Assembly: GCF_947623445.1 (NCBI RefSeq)
Contig: NC_135244.1
Location: forward strand, 8,370,001-8,434,000
Direction: 5' to 3'
DNA length: 64,000 nucleotides
Source of the DNA: Clavelina lepadiformis
Taxonomy: Eukaryota > Chordata > Ascidiacea > Aplousobranchia > Clavelinidae
This document shows positions 24,503-37,909 of this stretch, piece by piece. The notes beneath the pieces were generated by a model. That model was not told the DNA's origin. It did no database searches and saw only the letters and a program-made list of their open reading frames with translations. Every line of letters starts with the position of its first letter. Position 1 is the first letter of the stretch. A program made the translations under genes and the position numbers.

Positions 24503-27500
24503 ATGATGACTACTTCAAGTGATCAAGAACAAAATCTTTGCTTTTGGGAATTGAAATTTAGTGGCCGGTCTCATTTTAAATCAGCAAAGGTATCGTTGAT
24601 CAATTTGTAACTTCATTATTAATGTAGTGTTTTTGTTGAAGGCTTGTTTTCTGTTTGTTTGAAAAATATTTTTTCAGTTTATGTACGGTACTGTAGTAAA
24701 TCAGCATATGTGATAGTGTAAATCTTTAATTGAAAATACTAAATAAAACTAAAAGTTTTTTCAAGGATTTGAATTCTGCATTTAAATTATGAAACCTTAA
24801 ACTAACATCTAAAAATGTGTAGGTTGCGGAGATAAATCATGGCATTGACACTACAGAGGTGTTTTCATTGCTTAGAAAGAAATGGGATTTGTCAGAAAAA
24901 AACCTTGCATTTGTTCTATGTGGAGAGACAAGTACACAGATAGTGTCTCAGTTGCATCAGAAGTTTTGTCAAAGCATAGTGAATTTAGCTGCAAAAACTG
25001 GTTTGTATTGGTTAATTATAAATGAAGTACACCAATAAACTACCTGTATGCAACACTGGCCATATTTTTCTTAACTAAATGCAGTAAAGGCTTGTTAACT
25101 CTACTTTGTTTAATATGAACTTTTTCGATAACTTGAAGCAACTTCTGTGATCTTGGTGATATGCTTGTGAAAATGTATTGAAAAAACTAACAATAAATCA
25201 AAGCTAAATTGAAAGTTCAGTTAGTTTTAAAAGTTTTGTGATCAACAGGACATAGCTACAACCTCTTTAAAAATCATTAATTATATCATAAAGACTAATG
25301 TTTATATATTTTGTTAGTTGGTTTTTAGAGAAGAAAGGTATTAAACCTGCAAGTTGTTAAATGTAGTTGTGCTGAAATGATAAGTTAGCATTCAGTAAGA
25401 CTACTAAACTCAACTGTTTTGTGAACTATTAAAGCGATGAAACTAAACGAATTCAGTGATCAAAAATAAAAATCAGTTTGTCCAAGTAGGTGACTTCATA
25501 AAAGTTTTTCTAAACTATATGGTTACGTTGCTGGTTAGTCTATGCAACGCTGAGGTTATGACGTCTAATCGGCTATACTGTATAACAGTTGAAAATTTCC
25601 AATTCTATGTTTAATGCCCGTGTCACTCTGGATAATACTGTTTTTAGGTCAAATAATTTTTTGTCTTTTTGTCTAAGAGGATTTACATGAAACACATGCT
25701 TCAATTTATTGCTGAAATTTTATCTATTATTTTTAAATCTCATTTTTATAGTTTTTTTGCAGTCAATTTCACAAAGTAAAGATAATTCATAATTGACCTA
25801 CCCTTATAACCAGGATTGCCATCGGTCTGGACTAAAAATTAAGGAAGATTAGGAAACAAAACAATAGTACTACCTTCAACAGTGCACACCGGGAGAAAGC
25901 AATCAATGTTTCTAAAAAAGATTTTCTTAATTTAGAATTAAAGGTGTCAAAATGCCCAAAACAGGGACCCAACTAAGGACGTAAGTGAAAATAAGGATGT
26001 TTTTTAGAAAAAAGAACAAAAATGTTTTCTAATTTGTCCTTCAAAATAATAAAAAATCTTAGAAATAAGGACGATATAGCAGCCCTGATTATAATTTTGA
26101 GTTCATGAGCTTTTTCTGGATAAAATAAAGATATAAATAAATTAAGTTATAACAGGTAATCCTACAATTAGAAAAATTGTGATGAAAATTTTTTGCTTCT
26201 AAAAAAGTTTGATAACCTAACTTTTAACACAAATATAAGGTGCATTGCTTATTACTGATGGGTCAGAAGGCAGCCTTGGTCTCACAGATTTGGAATTACC
26301 TTCTCAAATAAAGGTTTATGTTGCTTGAATGGCATGATGCTGTGGAAATGTCAATCTTTTACAATCTTAATTATCACTTTTAATTTGATTATCAAAAATC
26401 AATTAGTTGTTGTAATCTATTTAGTCTTAAAAAAATAATTAAATGGCTCATTAGCTTTTTCATATGCGAAATGATAGTGACCAGCTACATATTTTGATGC
26501 ATATAGGAATGCTTAGAAAATAAAACATAACTGTTCACATTAATTATATTCTTGCTACAATCCACTTTTTTTGCTAAAGCATTGATTTTTTATTCATGTG
26601 AATTTTTTTATAATAAATTTGAGAAAATTAGGTGTTTTTCAACTCATGTTCTTTGTAAAATGTTTTGTTTGATTCTTCTCATCGTTTACTTAACAAAGAT
26701 ATCAGTTATTAAATGTTCTATTGAAGTATAGCAATTGATTGTGAATAATGTTTTATGTTTTACATTTCCCTTCTAATTGTCTTATTCAGGTTGTTTCTAT
26801 TGGCATCAAACGCTGGAACAGTGAAGCTCAACTTTGCCAACTAATACCTTTTGATGAAAATGCAAAACACGCCGTAAGTTCAAGTACATTCAATGCCATT
26901 GCAGCAATAGGTAACTTATTGAATGAATGTTCAGTCTGCATTGATTTTTCAAGGAAAGTAAAGTTTTTCTTACAAGAAAGTCAGATGGTTCAAAACTTTT
27001 CGATAAAAATCACTCCCATTTCATTTTATTGAATGAAAATGACAACTTACCAACAAGTTCTGCACAACAATGCATATTAAATGGTAAGTTACTTTAATAT
27101 GATTGCTTTTGTCTGTCTAACTGATAGTGATACTGGATGCACATTGCACATTTACTATACATTTGATAACTGTGCCATCATTTTTGTTAATATGCATTAA
27201 TTGTGTAATAACTGTAATTTCATGGTATTTGAAAAAGCAAAAATGCTAAACTATTTGCATTGGGTGCCAATTAATTTTGGAATCCTAAACTTTTTATGAA
27301 TTTATTTTACAATATTTCAGACATTACATTTCTAAGGTGCAGTATTACTAAAACTGTTACTTCCTGTCCAACAGATTTTACTGTAGCTTTTCTGCACTCC
27401 ATTGTATGCTAGTTAAAGTGGATGTTAATATGTCATGTTAAAACTGTGGTATGTCTGGTCTGCTCCCAAATACAGTATTTTATTTTACAAATATCAGTTA

Positions 27501-30500
27501 CATACGGTAGTATATATGTAACTCTTGTCAAAGTTGAGTTTTGTCTTTTTAATTTTTATCTTATATTTTTATTTTTCCAGATAATGTTCTTTTTCCTGTT
27601 TTTATTTTGTTTAATGGAAGCTGCACTGCAATACAGGTGAAGTAGCATTTAAAAAGATGATTTCGTTTAAACATTTTGATATTGCCAAGCTAATTTTGCT
27701 GAAGTTGCACACTATGTATAAGATGGGAGAAAATAATGACATTGAAACAAACTACAATGAATATTTTAATATCTAAATATGAGATGTTTGAATCGCGAAA
27801 TGTGTTTATTTATTATAAGCTATCTGTATCATTATTATTATTATCGTGGCATGAATAAGTAAATTTGCTTTACTACAGGATGTCTCTAGAGCTTTAGAAA
27901 GTAACATCCCTGTAGTCATTATGGAAGGAAGTGGTGGTGTGGCAGATTTTCTTGCAACACTTTGCGAATATAAGACCCTCAGTGAAAAGAACATTAAATC
28001 TGCTATTTCAGGTATTTTTTCACATTGTGTTTGGATTTATTGCTTGAGCAAAAATAGTTACTCAGTCTGCATCTTTTTGATGTGTTAAATTTAAATTTTA
28101 TAGGAGAATTTCATGAAATAGCAATAAGTGATGAAGGTTGTCTACTAAACTGCATTCGATTGTGTCACGAGAAAAGAAGCCTTATCAAAGTTCACCGGGT
28201 AGATTTGGAAATTCCTGAATGTCAAAGTTTCAACATAGCTATCATCTCCAGTATCTTAAATGGTAATAGCTGCAGTTTATTGGACATTTTATTGCTCTTT
28301 TGTGGAAGAACGCTCGTGAGTTAAAGTACTTTTTTATGACCCTATTAAATGGGTTTGTCTTGGCAGCCAAGTTTTAAATGAGAAATTCAGCAGTTAGCAC
28401 TGACCAGTTTTAACAACTGACATAGTTGAATTTATTACCCAATGTCCTTAAATTCATCAGTTGCTTCAACTAAAAAATTCTTAGATTTTCCAATTCTGTA
28501 ACTACTGTACTGTTCTTTTTCCTGAAGACACAATTATTAAGACTGTTGTTATAATTTATAATGATTCTTATTATGGTTGTATTAATTTAATTATTATTCT
28601 ATTTGAAGACAGGTTTATGAAGACAGTATTTGTCAAATGTTTCATTCCTTGTCGAATACGTTAAAAGTGATATTGTTATTGTTAGATCAGAAAATACCGT
28701 ACTCAGTGTATTAGAATTTTACATGATTTTTATTGTGCGAATGTGTCAACCATTTAAATGCTTAATGAAATTGTATAGAATTATACAATCTTAAATTATA
28801 TAATTTTTTTTTATTGGGAATGAGTTTAATTATAATATAATGGCATACATCTACTACTTCATAAAAGAGAACAGTGCAGAAATTACCGGTAAAAACTAGC
28901 AACCAATGGTTTTTATCGCTAATGTTTATGAATATTTAAAGATACATATTCATACTAGAGGTAGATATTTGTACTAGATTTATTGATACTGTATGTTCAT
29001 CATAGAGCACGTGCAAAGAAAAAGATTCAAAAATGTCAAGACAGCACTTAAGAAGCTGCTTATCAATGCTTTGGTAAAAGTACGTATGTTACATTGTTAG
29101 ATTTAACACCATTCTTGATCTAATTATTAAATATAAGGTAAAACTCTTCAGACAATTAGTAAGTTAGATTTAATATCAAACTGGTTTGTTTTAATTACTA
29201 AATGTAATGCTCTGGTCACTACCTTTCTACTGAAATCTTTTGAACCAGAACTGTGCTGCACAAAGGTGCTTGATGTTTCCATAACCTACTATTGTTAAAG
29301 GATGATCTGAAAGCTGTTGAGTTGTATATTTATTCCGGTGTAACTTTGGATGAAGATGATATATTGGGCCTTTATAGATCAGAGTTAGATGAAAAAAATG
29401 TTTGTCATGCTCTTTTAAAAAAACAAGCGAAAAAAAAGTATCAAGATTTGAAAAAAACGTATGTATCAGTATTAGTATCTTGGTAGCAGAGTTGTTAATG
29501 TTAAGAATGTTTACTTTTTTCCTTTGTGCAAATAAATATTTTTATGCGTTTATTTTTGTATTAAATAGATTGTTACCTCCGCTGATAAGTTGGGATTATG
29601 ATATTGAACAAGGAAATTCTGGTCAGGTAGATAATGATGTACTAATGTGTTTTTCTTAAGTAGCATTAAGAAAACCACTTTTTGATGGAAGATATGTTGC
29701 AGATTGATATGAATTTTGAATTATTTTTGTGGTGCATTGTGATGAATCGCTCAGAAATGTCACAAGTTTTCTTCAGCCTTTTATCAGGAAAGCTTTCGGC
29801 TTCTATTGGTGCAATGGAAATGTTAAAATCCATGATAGTTTTAGAGACAAGAAAAGGAAAAGTATGTTATACAGGCATAGGGGAATGTCTGCGCTCATTT
29901 CTATTGTTACTGGCAAGATGTAAGTAATAGGAATCAATTAACCTTTTTTAAAAAGTTTCAACTTATGTAGAAAGACTCAATGAAATGTCATGCTAGAGAG
30001 TACAAATCTCTTGCACTTGGCATCCTTGATGAGTGCTTTGCGGACAGTGCAAGCAAAACAGGTGATCTTCTCATTCGTAGGCGAGATGAATGGGGAGGAT
30101 TGACATTGCTACAAATATCAATTGATGAAGAAGATGTGAGTAAACTGTGCTTAATTAGTGTAAATCGTATGCAGTTTTTGCTTATACCATGTACTTAGGC
30201 ATACTTTTATTCTATATTTAATGAGCATATTTAATTGACATTGCAGGTTTTGAATGATGGTGATAATGAGCACAAGGTATGTAGCTATTGTTAGAATTTG
30301 TCCGGCATTCTGTTCTGAAAATATCTTTTTCAAAGTTAAATAAAAACGAATGGAATCAAATTCAACTTTTATTTTTATTTACCTTTTGTTTGCAAAAATG
30401 TGATTAATACAGGTAAGCTCATATTCTTTTTGCATTAAAGCTAACATGATTTGGATAAACATCTTTCCATATGCAGTGTATACTTTTTCAAAACATTAAG

Positions 30501-33500
30501 TTTATATATCCTGTATGTTTATTCGAAACTTGTTAGCCTTAATGTAAATAAAATATGAGTTTAACTTTATCAACTACTAGCCAATAAATCTTTGAAGATT
30601 TTAGCACTTCCCACTTCATGTTATTTAATTTGCAAACAATATAACTATAAAAGCAACTTACAATTATTGTGATTTAAAAACAGTTTCCAGTATCAAATTT
30701 ATTAGTAATCATTCATTTGTTTTAAGGACATTGTTTCCCAGAAAGCTGTTCGCTACCTTCTTAACAAAGTATGGTACGGCATTGATCAAGTCAATGGGAA
30801 AAATGCCACATTTTATACTCTGTCATTTTATGGTGTTTGCCTTTTTTTGATTGCATTTTTACCCCTGGTATGTTGCGGCATTCTTGGCATTATACTTTGT
30901 GCTGATGATGATAATGATGAAGAGGATGATGGTGGTAGTGGTGGTGTTGATAAAGCGTCAACTTCTCAACAAGGCAAAGAAAATGTTACTGGTGCGGAAA
31001 GCTAAGCTTATGTTGTGTCATGCGTTTAGTTGATTAATTTAATTTTAATTTAACTTTATTGTGTACAACACTTGTTAAGTATGCGCTATGCTTGTAACAA
31101 TCCCTTCAGTTAATTTTATTGGCAATTTACTTTGTTTCAGGCCATGAAAATAAAATGTACTCTTCAAATCTTTCCACTGATGCATCATCAAATGAAAACA
31201 AACAACGTATGTGTTGACGTTTTACATTGCAGTATTTTTGTCACGAACATTGATTAAGCTTGTAATTTACAAATTCAAAGGTCATATCAAGAAGAGAACC
31301 ACATCGACTCGATCAATAACTACTTCTTTTGCTACTTTATCACAAGTGACAGTCAGAGTAGACAGTAAGTGTTGGACATATCTATAACTGAACATTTGGT
31401 TTACAATTGCAATTCCAACATTAACTCTTTGGCAGTCACGAAGTCATAATGTAGCTTCGATAAAATACAAATATTTACAACTTTTTTTGCAATTATATTC
31501 TGGACTCATTGCAACTAAAAGTTTGACATTGTTCTGTCTGTCGATGGAGACATTTTGCATCCTTTTCAGATGCCAGAAATTTACAATTTCTGTGTAAAAT
31601 GTCAAGTAGAAATGCAATGAGGTACAAAGAGCAATCACAAGTAGTTGACCGTGGAAACCAATTTTTCTTTCACAAGAATACCAATAGTTGACGGTCAACA
31701 TGTTAAACAAAGCTTTTGTGAAACTAAGCTGTATTTATTTTAAATGTTATTCTTTGCTATTGGTGCATGTAATGAGATCAGGCTGTGATGCAGCTACTGT
31801 TGATGATATAGTGTCCTAAGCATATAACAATGGAGGTTATGACCTTGTTGATATTTGTGCCAGTACAAATTTACTAATAGGGACATGATCACTAACGCAG
31901 TTTGCCTACCCAGTTTTAAGTGTCTAATTGACATGCTGTGTATGCATTATGTACCATACATTGCCATAAGTTTAAACATAGAGATAGAATATGATCATTG
32001 CTAACAATATTTCCTTAATTTAGCCTACATGAGGGTGTGTAGCGAATGGACAACTTTTCGCCTGTTATTGTGCACTGATCAGTAACAGAATATGTGAAAA
32101 CAGTAAATTTTATTACAAAACTTTTCAAGTCATCGAAGGAAATCAAACCATACCTTACAGCAATATACACCTAAATGTTACTGGCCTAGGTTATTATCAG
32201 CCATCATTAATATTATTTATCAGAAAGGATCAATGACCAATGACAAATGACAAATAACGAATAACGTTGACAAACCAATAACAAATAACGTTAAATGCTG
32301 TGTTTAACATTATGTGTTGAAAGTGATTGCTGCCTGATCCTTGTTATGGTTTACACTCAGTTCATCAACTTGATATTTATCACCTGATAGGCCAGCTTCT
32401 TCTGTACGCAAGAGTAGCTGCTTGTTGTCATGCATTAGGACTTTGCATTATGATGTAATAATTTCTTCCAAACAAGTCAATTTTTTTGCATTTTTGCAAC
32501 CATTACATTATTACTGAAAATCTTCAAAATTTTAAATATTATTATTTAAACCCTCTATTTTATTCAAAGTAAATTTTTTTGTGCTATTTATAATATGTAC
32601 AATGTTATTGTTTCAATCATACGATTAATCTACCGGTATGATGATAACAGACTAAATAATTATATTCAGAAATTATAACGTTAGTTATTGATCATACAGA
32701 GTATGTTTTATACTTATTATTCAAGATTTTGCAATAACTCAATTTGGTTTAATTGGTAATTGAACAACTGCACAGGTGAAAACAATGAAACAGAGCCTTC
32801 AAACATGCCCACCAGTCCACACCCAATTACACCGAAACAAGAAACAGCAGGCAAGTACTCCAATTATACTGTACCCATCGTTTTTTAATATACAGTCATA
32901 TAACATTGTAATGCTTGCATTTGCAATATCATATGCAATTACAAACAAAAAAAAAATATTTTGTCACTAGCTCTTTACCAAGTAGTTGAATGCATGTTGA
33001 ATTTGTTTAACAGATGAAGAAAAACAAGACTACTTAGATATTGCCTGGAAAGTCATGCATTCTCCCTTTGCTAAATTTCAGTTCAATGCTGCTGTTACAC
33101 TGGTTTGATTTATTGTATTTAAAAAAATTTCAATATAGATTATGCAGACCTTTGGCATATATATATTATCAAAGAGTTTTTTGAATGCAGGGAATTCTTT
33201 GGCTGTATGCATATTCTTTGCTGTTTGACTACCGTGACACTATTTCTGTAATAGATTTCATTTTAATTGCTTGGTGTGGAAGTTTGTTTGTTGAGGAAAT
33301 TCATGAGGTAATTTAGGTGTTTCACTTACCAACTGATCTGTTTAACTGTAATTCATTCATTTGACCATTCATTCCTTCACACTATTGTACATGCTTTATA
33401 TTTTCTTGTTGTTTTAGTTATATCATCAAAGGAAAAGAGGTTCTGTTTCAAAGAAAATGAAAGTTTCTAAAAGCAAATTATCGAATGCTTGGCTATTGAT

Positions 33501-35469
33501 TTGCCATTACTGGAGTGACTACTGGAATTTCTTGGATATAGCATCCATAGCTATATATTTTGTTTCATTTGGCTTAAAGTGAGCATGAAAACATTCTTGT
33601 TTTGAGGAATTGCAGCGCTGCAGCCTCTAAATCTTGGAAATATTTGAACACCACCCTGTTAGGCAGAAATATAAAGATAAGGTTAAACTTCCGATGTATA
33701 ATTAGGTTTGTCTTGTTTTTCTTTTCAGAATGTCTTATTTGGACATATCAAGAATTTTGGCTACAGTTGCTTTTATATTGCATTGCGTGCGCACAATGCA
33801 GATTTTTACTATCAACAAAAACATTGGTCCTAAGCTGATTATGATCAGAGAAATGGTAATTTATTGATACATTTTAAAGCTAAATTGAAAGCTGGTATTG
33901 AATACTTAGTAGTATCTGTTATATTATGTATTTTTTTGTAAAATATTTTATTTATTTTTACAGATACTAGATTTTCTTTACTTTTGCTTTATAATGCTGG
34001 CATTTTTTGTTGCTTATGGAATAGCTATCCAGTCTATCCTTTATCCTAATCAGGCTGACACCTGGTTTGCAATTAAGGGATTTTTATCCAAGCCATTTTG
34101 GCACTTGTATGGAGAACTTCTTTTATCTGAGATTGATTACAATCCAAGTAAGTAAAAACCAAGCAAAAATACTGAAAAAGTACAGTAAGTTTATATTTAG
34201 TAAATGTTTTTTAAACAAATAATTTTATAAATGGAGTTTTTTTGTTTTAAGCCACCAACGAATATGTGTGCACAAATGACACAGATTTGATTTCGGCTGG
34301 ACATCGTCCTTGTCCTCAACAACAGCTAGTGGCTCCCTTCTTCACTGCTGCTTATCTATTACTAACAAACATACTTCTGCTGAACCTTCTCATTGCTATA
34401 TTGAAGTATGCTAAATGTAACATTAAATTATGCGTATAATAAATAAAATTATAATATAAGACAACACAAATGGAGACAGTATTTTTGATAACATCATATG
34501 GTTACGTTTAACAAAGAGAAAATTCAACAAAAAGTTAAATTTTTGTTATGTATGGTTTTGCTAGTTTTGGGTTTTTTTGGTAATTCTTATTCTCTGATAA
34601 TACAATATTAACTACGTAATTTAAGCGTTTAAATGAACAGTTTAACAATGAACGGAAATCCCTTAATGGGGATGTTCCATGTTAAAAATGTGCAAAAATT
34701 TCTTTGCTGAATATAGGAAATTAAAAGCCTTTGCAGTCTGGTTTATTGACCATTTGTTTATTTTTTGTGAATGTTTCAGCAATACATACGCAACAATTGA
34801 AAAGAAGGTGGACAGGATATGGAATTATCAACGTTTTGAGTTGATTGAGGAATATGAGATAATCAGATCACCATTGCCACCACCACTGAGTATTCTTGGA
34901 TACTTGTACAAACTTTTGCGTCAATGTTGTGTGGAAGATGACAATGTTTTTAGTAAATATGATGCTAATTATAATAGGAATTTAATGCTTTTGCAATTGT
35001 GTTTGGGTGTAACTTGTTTTTCGTACAATACAGAAAGTTGTTTTCTCAAGATTTTAAAGTTCAAAATGTTGTGTTGGACTGTAAACGACAGGGAGAAAAT
35101 TTAAAGACAAGTACCTGGAAACATTAAAAAAATTCGAAGAAAACAAGGCAATAGAATATATGCAGAAAATTAAGAAAATGAAAGAAAATTCTGTCGAAGA
35201 AAAGATCAATGTCCTTTATAACAGGTTTTTATTGTCAACAAAATGATGAAAATATGATAATTATAATAGAATGCCCATTATTTTATTTTTGGTAATTATT
35301 TTTTAATTCATCCGATTATTTTGTCGTATATTTGAATCCATTGAGCAGGAGCGTAATAAGATGGTAATTATCATAAAAAGTGTTTGTTTTTAATTTTTTT
35401 AGATGCAGCTACTTCTCAGCTTCCATATCTGCACTTCATGCATCATTGTCCAGTCCGCACCCAACATAA
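24503..35469 (+). CDS. TRPM-like cation channel, copy A
   Basis: Twenty-seven exons join in phase to 1077 codons: 24503-24589, 24823-25000, 26240-26313, 26790-26873, 26954-27083, 27581-27636, 27879-28011, 28104-28262, 29006-29073, 29301-29458, 29569-29626, 29703-29861, 29971-30135, 30247-30276, 30727-30991, 31141-31206, 31281-31364, 32776-32850, 33014-33102, 33191-33307, 33418-33578, 33729-33855, 33964-34147, 34252-34405, 34780-34952, 35092-35224, 35403-35469. The N-terminal half is the TRPM homology (SLOG-like) region, with NHSHFILLN, VFILFNGSCTAI and PVVIMEGSGG. The membrane part starts with the pre-S1 helix LLNKVWYG near residue 525. S4-S5 ends in GPKLIMIREM. The pore has FWHLYGE, with the filter Glu near 892, then EIDYN and two pore-loop Cys. 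S6 runs NLLIAILNNTYA, followed by the TRP helix WNYQRFELI. A short charged coiled-coil segment ends the protein, with no Nudix or kinase domain. The YGE..EID pore is closest to the TRPM1/3/6/7 type. The end of exon 15 is ambiguous (30973 or 30991). A plasma-membrane cation channel is inferred. Confidence 0.88.
25811..26087. mobile_element. Probable small hAT-like MITE in TRPM-A intron 2
   Basis: The ends CAGGATTGCCATCGGTC and, as reverse complement, CAGGGCTGCTATATCGTC are related inverted termini of about 18 bp. The 8 bases outside are CTTATAAC and ATTATAAT, which share the 6-bp core TTATAA, so a decayed target duplication is possible. The interior is AT-rich with repeated AAGGA(C/T) words and no open frame. 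Its boundaries are less certain than those of the elements at 7780 and 13398. Confidence 0.5.
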
Positions 35470-37909
35470 TATGATGGGTTTCAGTAAAAGAAGACAATTT
35501 AAATAAAAACAGTCCTCATTCTTTTATCTAATTCATTTTTAGACGTTTTCCTGCTATTTAAGCAATTTATATCCCCAACTTGATGTTACAAACTTTTTGT
35601 ATTTATATTGATTTTTATGTAAAAATGTTGACGTAATTTGTTTTATTCTGTTTTTTCTCCATCAAGAATGAAATTGTGCCTTCATGTAAGTATGGATGGT
35701 GCAAGTAGCTTCCATGTTACGTAATGTATACCAGACTTGGGAAACAATACCATTATTTTTTCTTGAACCATGTAAATTGTAACTTTTACATTTGATTTTT
35801 GTGGCAGCCACAGTTTAACGTCAATACAATGTAAACATTTGCTGTCAATCATTGCTATTTTAGTGAATTGATTGTTTTTACACCTGGGTGTGTTTTCAAC
35901 AAAATGCTGTTCTTGTGCTGTCTGTGTTTATTTAGTTTTAAAGAAAAGATTGAGCACTTAGAGCACTAAGTTTTTTTCTCTGCAAAAAAAAACATTTTCT
36001 CATTTGAGCATGAATTAGCTACTTAAATCACGCTTAATATAATTGACTACATGTTTTTATGTATCGTTATGTTGTAAAGTGAATTTCTTTGCAAAAACTA
36101 TACCTATAAGACTGTTGCTTTATCCATTATATATGCATTGTAGCCCGTATTGATGAGGTCGAAGTGTTTTAAATCCTGCTGCCTTTTTAAAGCAAATATG
36201 GACATCATGAGCTGACTTTCCATCAGGCTAACCAAATAACGGAAGAAGGAACATACTCCATGACGTGTACCTTTGACCAATCATAATGAAGAATAAATTG
36301 TGCTGTACCCAAAAACAAGTTTTAATACAACCTTCCTTTGAAACTGTATCTGACAAAAGCTCAGGTAGCTACATTAAAGCGAAATAAAAGTTCCATGATT
36401 AAAGATACAGTATTGACATTGTATGTAATTGATTTTGTATCTAATAAGCCTGCAAATGCCTTTAGTAAATGCAGTTTCATATGCATTTCTCACCTGACAC
36501 AGGCATTTAATTCTTGATAGTCTGCAAAGTTAATTTGATGTTGTCTGGCTTCAATGCTATCTCACCAAAATAACAGTCTGATTCACATGGTTATATGCAG
36601 TAAATTATTGCTGTTGCATATAATAATTTTTGTAAAAGGTTTTATCATTAAACTGATGATTTATTGATGTGTTAATGCACATTACCTTTATAAATGCACA
36701 GCATACCAGAATTCTATAATTTTTTATACAGTTTTTGTGGAAGTCACAATAATTATTTTTACTAATATGCAATTTTGTTGTTATGCATTATAGGTGTGTG
36801 TAATGTGTATATATTTCTGTACAACACCGTCACAATTTTTTTATTTAACATATTTTCGAATATAATGATGAATAACTAGTCTAATAAGAACAGTTTTCAT
36901 TTTGATGTGTGTGAACCTTTATGAATATAAAATTTACAATAATTTTCGCGTTTCATGCAACATGTTATGGTAGATGTTTTTGTCTCAGATTTATTAATTA
37001 TTCATGCCAAAATAAAACTTTTTGGTAATATTTCCACCATACAATTTACTGTTTATCTTTGAACAAAGGCAGGATGTCCAAATTTCAGTTTTTCAACAAG
37101 CACTTTGTGTTGTTGTGTGCTTAATTGTTTGAAGAATAGTTCTTTATGAATAAAATATCATATTACATGAACAAGTAACCTGAGTTTGACTTTTTTCATT
37201 ATTAAATAGTTCTGACTCAAAAAACTCTGTGATGTTTAGCAATAGATTACAAATGACTGGTGATATACCACTACATTGTGTGTAAAAGTATTGTATTCCT
37301 GATGTATTTAACAATGTACCATTATCTTTCTTGTATTTATTGTTTATAATCACGAAGTTTTTAAAATTCAGTTTGTATGAATCATTTATGCCATTGTTGG
37401 TACTGGATTGATGTGGTGATTGATTCAACGTAAGTGTAGCTGCAATTAAAATATGGTGATTTTACTGGATGGAATTTTACTTGCGCAAACAGAAAGAAAT
37501 AACCAAGACAGCACTAAAAGTAGAACACTACTTGGAGGCAGTGTTAGTAGAAAATATTTCAAAAGCAAACATTTTGTTGAACCTAATGTAGAATATACTG
37601 GTAATATGTAGAATACACAATTCATTCACCAGCTGATCACCTTTTGTTGTTGAAATTATGCCTGGTGGCAAACATAGCAGAATATACCGATTTAAGCCAA
37701 AAGGAATAGATCAGCTTATTTACTTGGTAAAATAATCTATCCAATTATCCAAAACTGGCACAGTTATTAACCTAAGAAATTTTAAACCTTGGGAAGGTAA
37801 GATATTTCTTTCTATGTTGGACAGTGTAAACAATTATTGCAGAGCAAGCAACTTTAAGCAACTGAAGGTAAAACTAGCAATTTAAATAATATTTAACACA
37901 TTTATTGCT
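35470..37909. other. Spacer between the two TRPM genes
   Basis: About 2.4 kb of AT-rich DNA with no recognised exon. The longest frame, 94 codons at 37144-37428 (-), has no family resemblance. It should contain the poly(A) site of copy A and the promoter of copy B. Copy B needs its own start, because its first coding exon has its own ATG in the position matching that of copy A. Confidence 0.5.
35502..35507 (+). promoter_or_regulatory. Poly(A) signal of TRPM copy A
   Basis: AATAAA lies about 33 bases after the stop codon, the first such hexamer downstream and well placed for a short 3'UTR. Confidence 0.55.

Noticed and set aside
32215..32300. CAAATAACG/CAAATGAC repeats as a tandem array
   Set aside because: Only a few imperfect copies of a short AT-rich word; too little to call a repeat locus, and nothing like a CRISPR array.
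34679..35104. 141-codon open frame as an independent gene
   Set aside because: It contains the TRPM-A exon 34780-34952; both ends run into intron.
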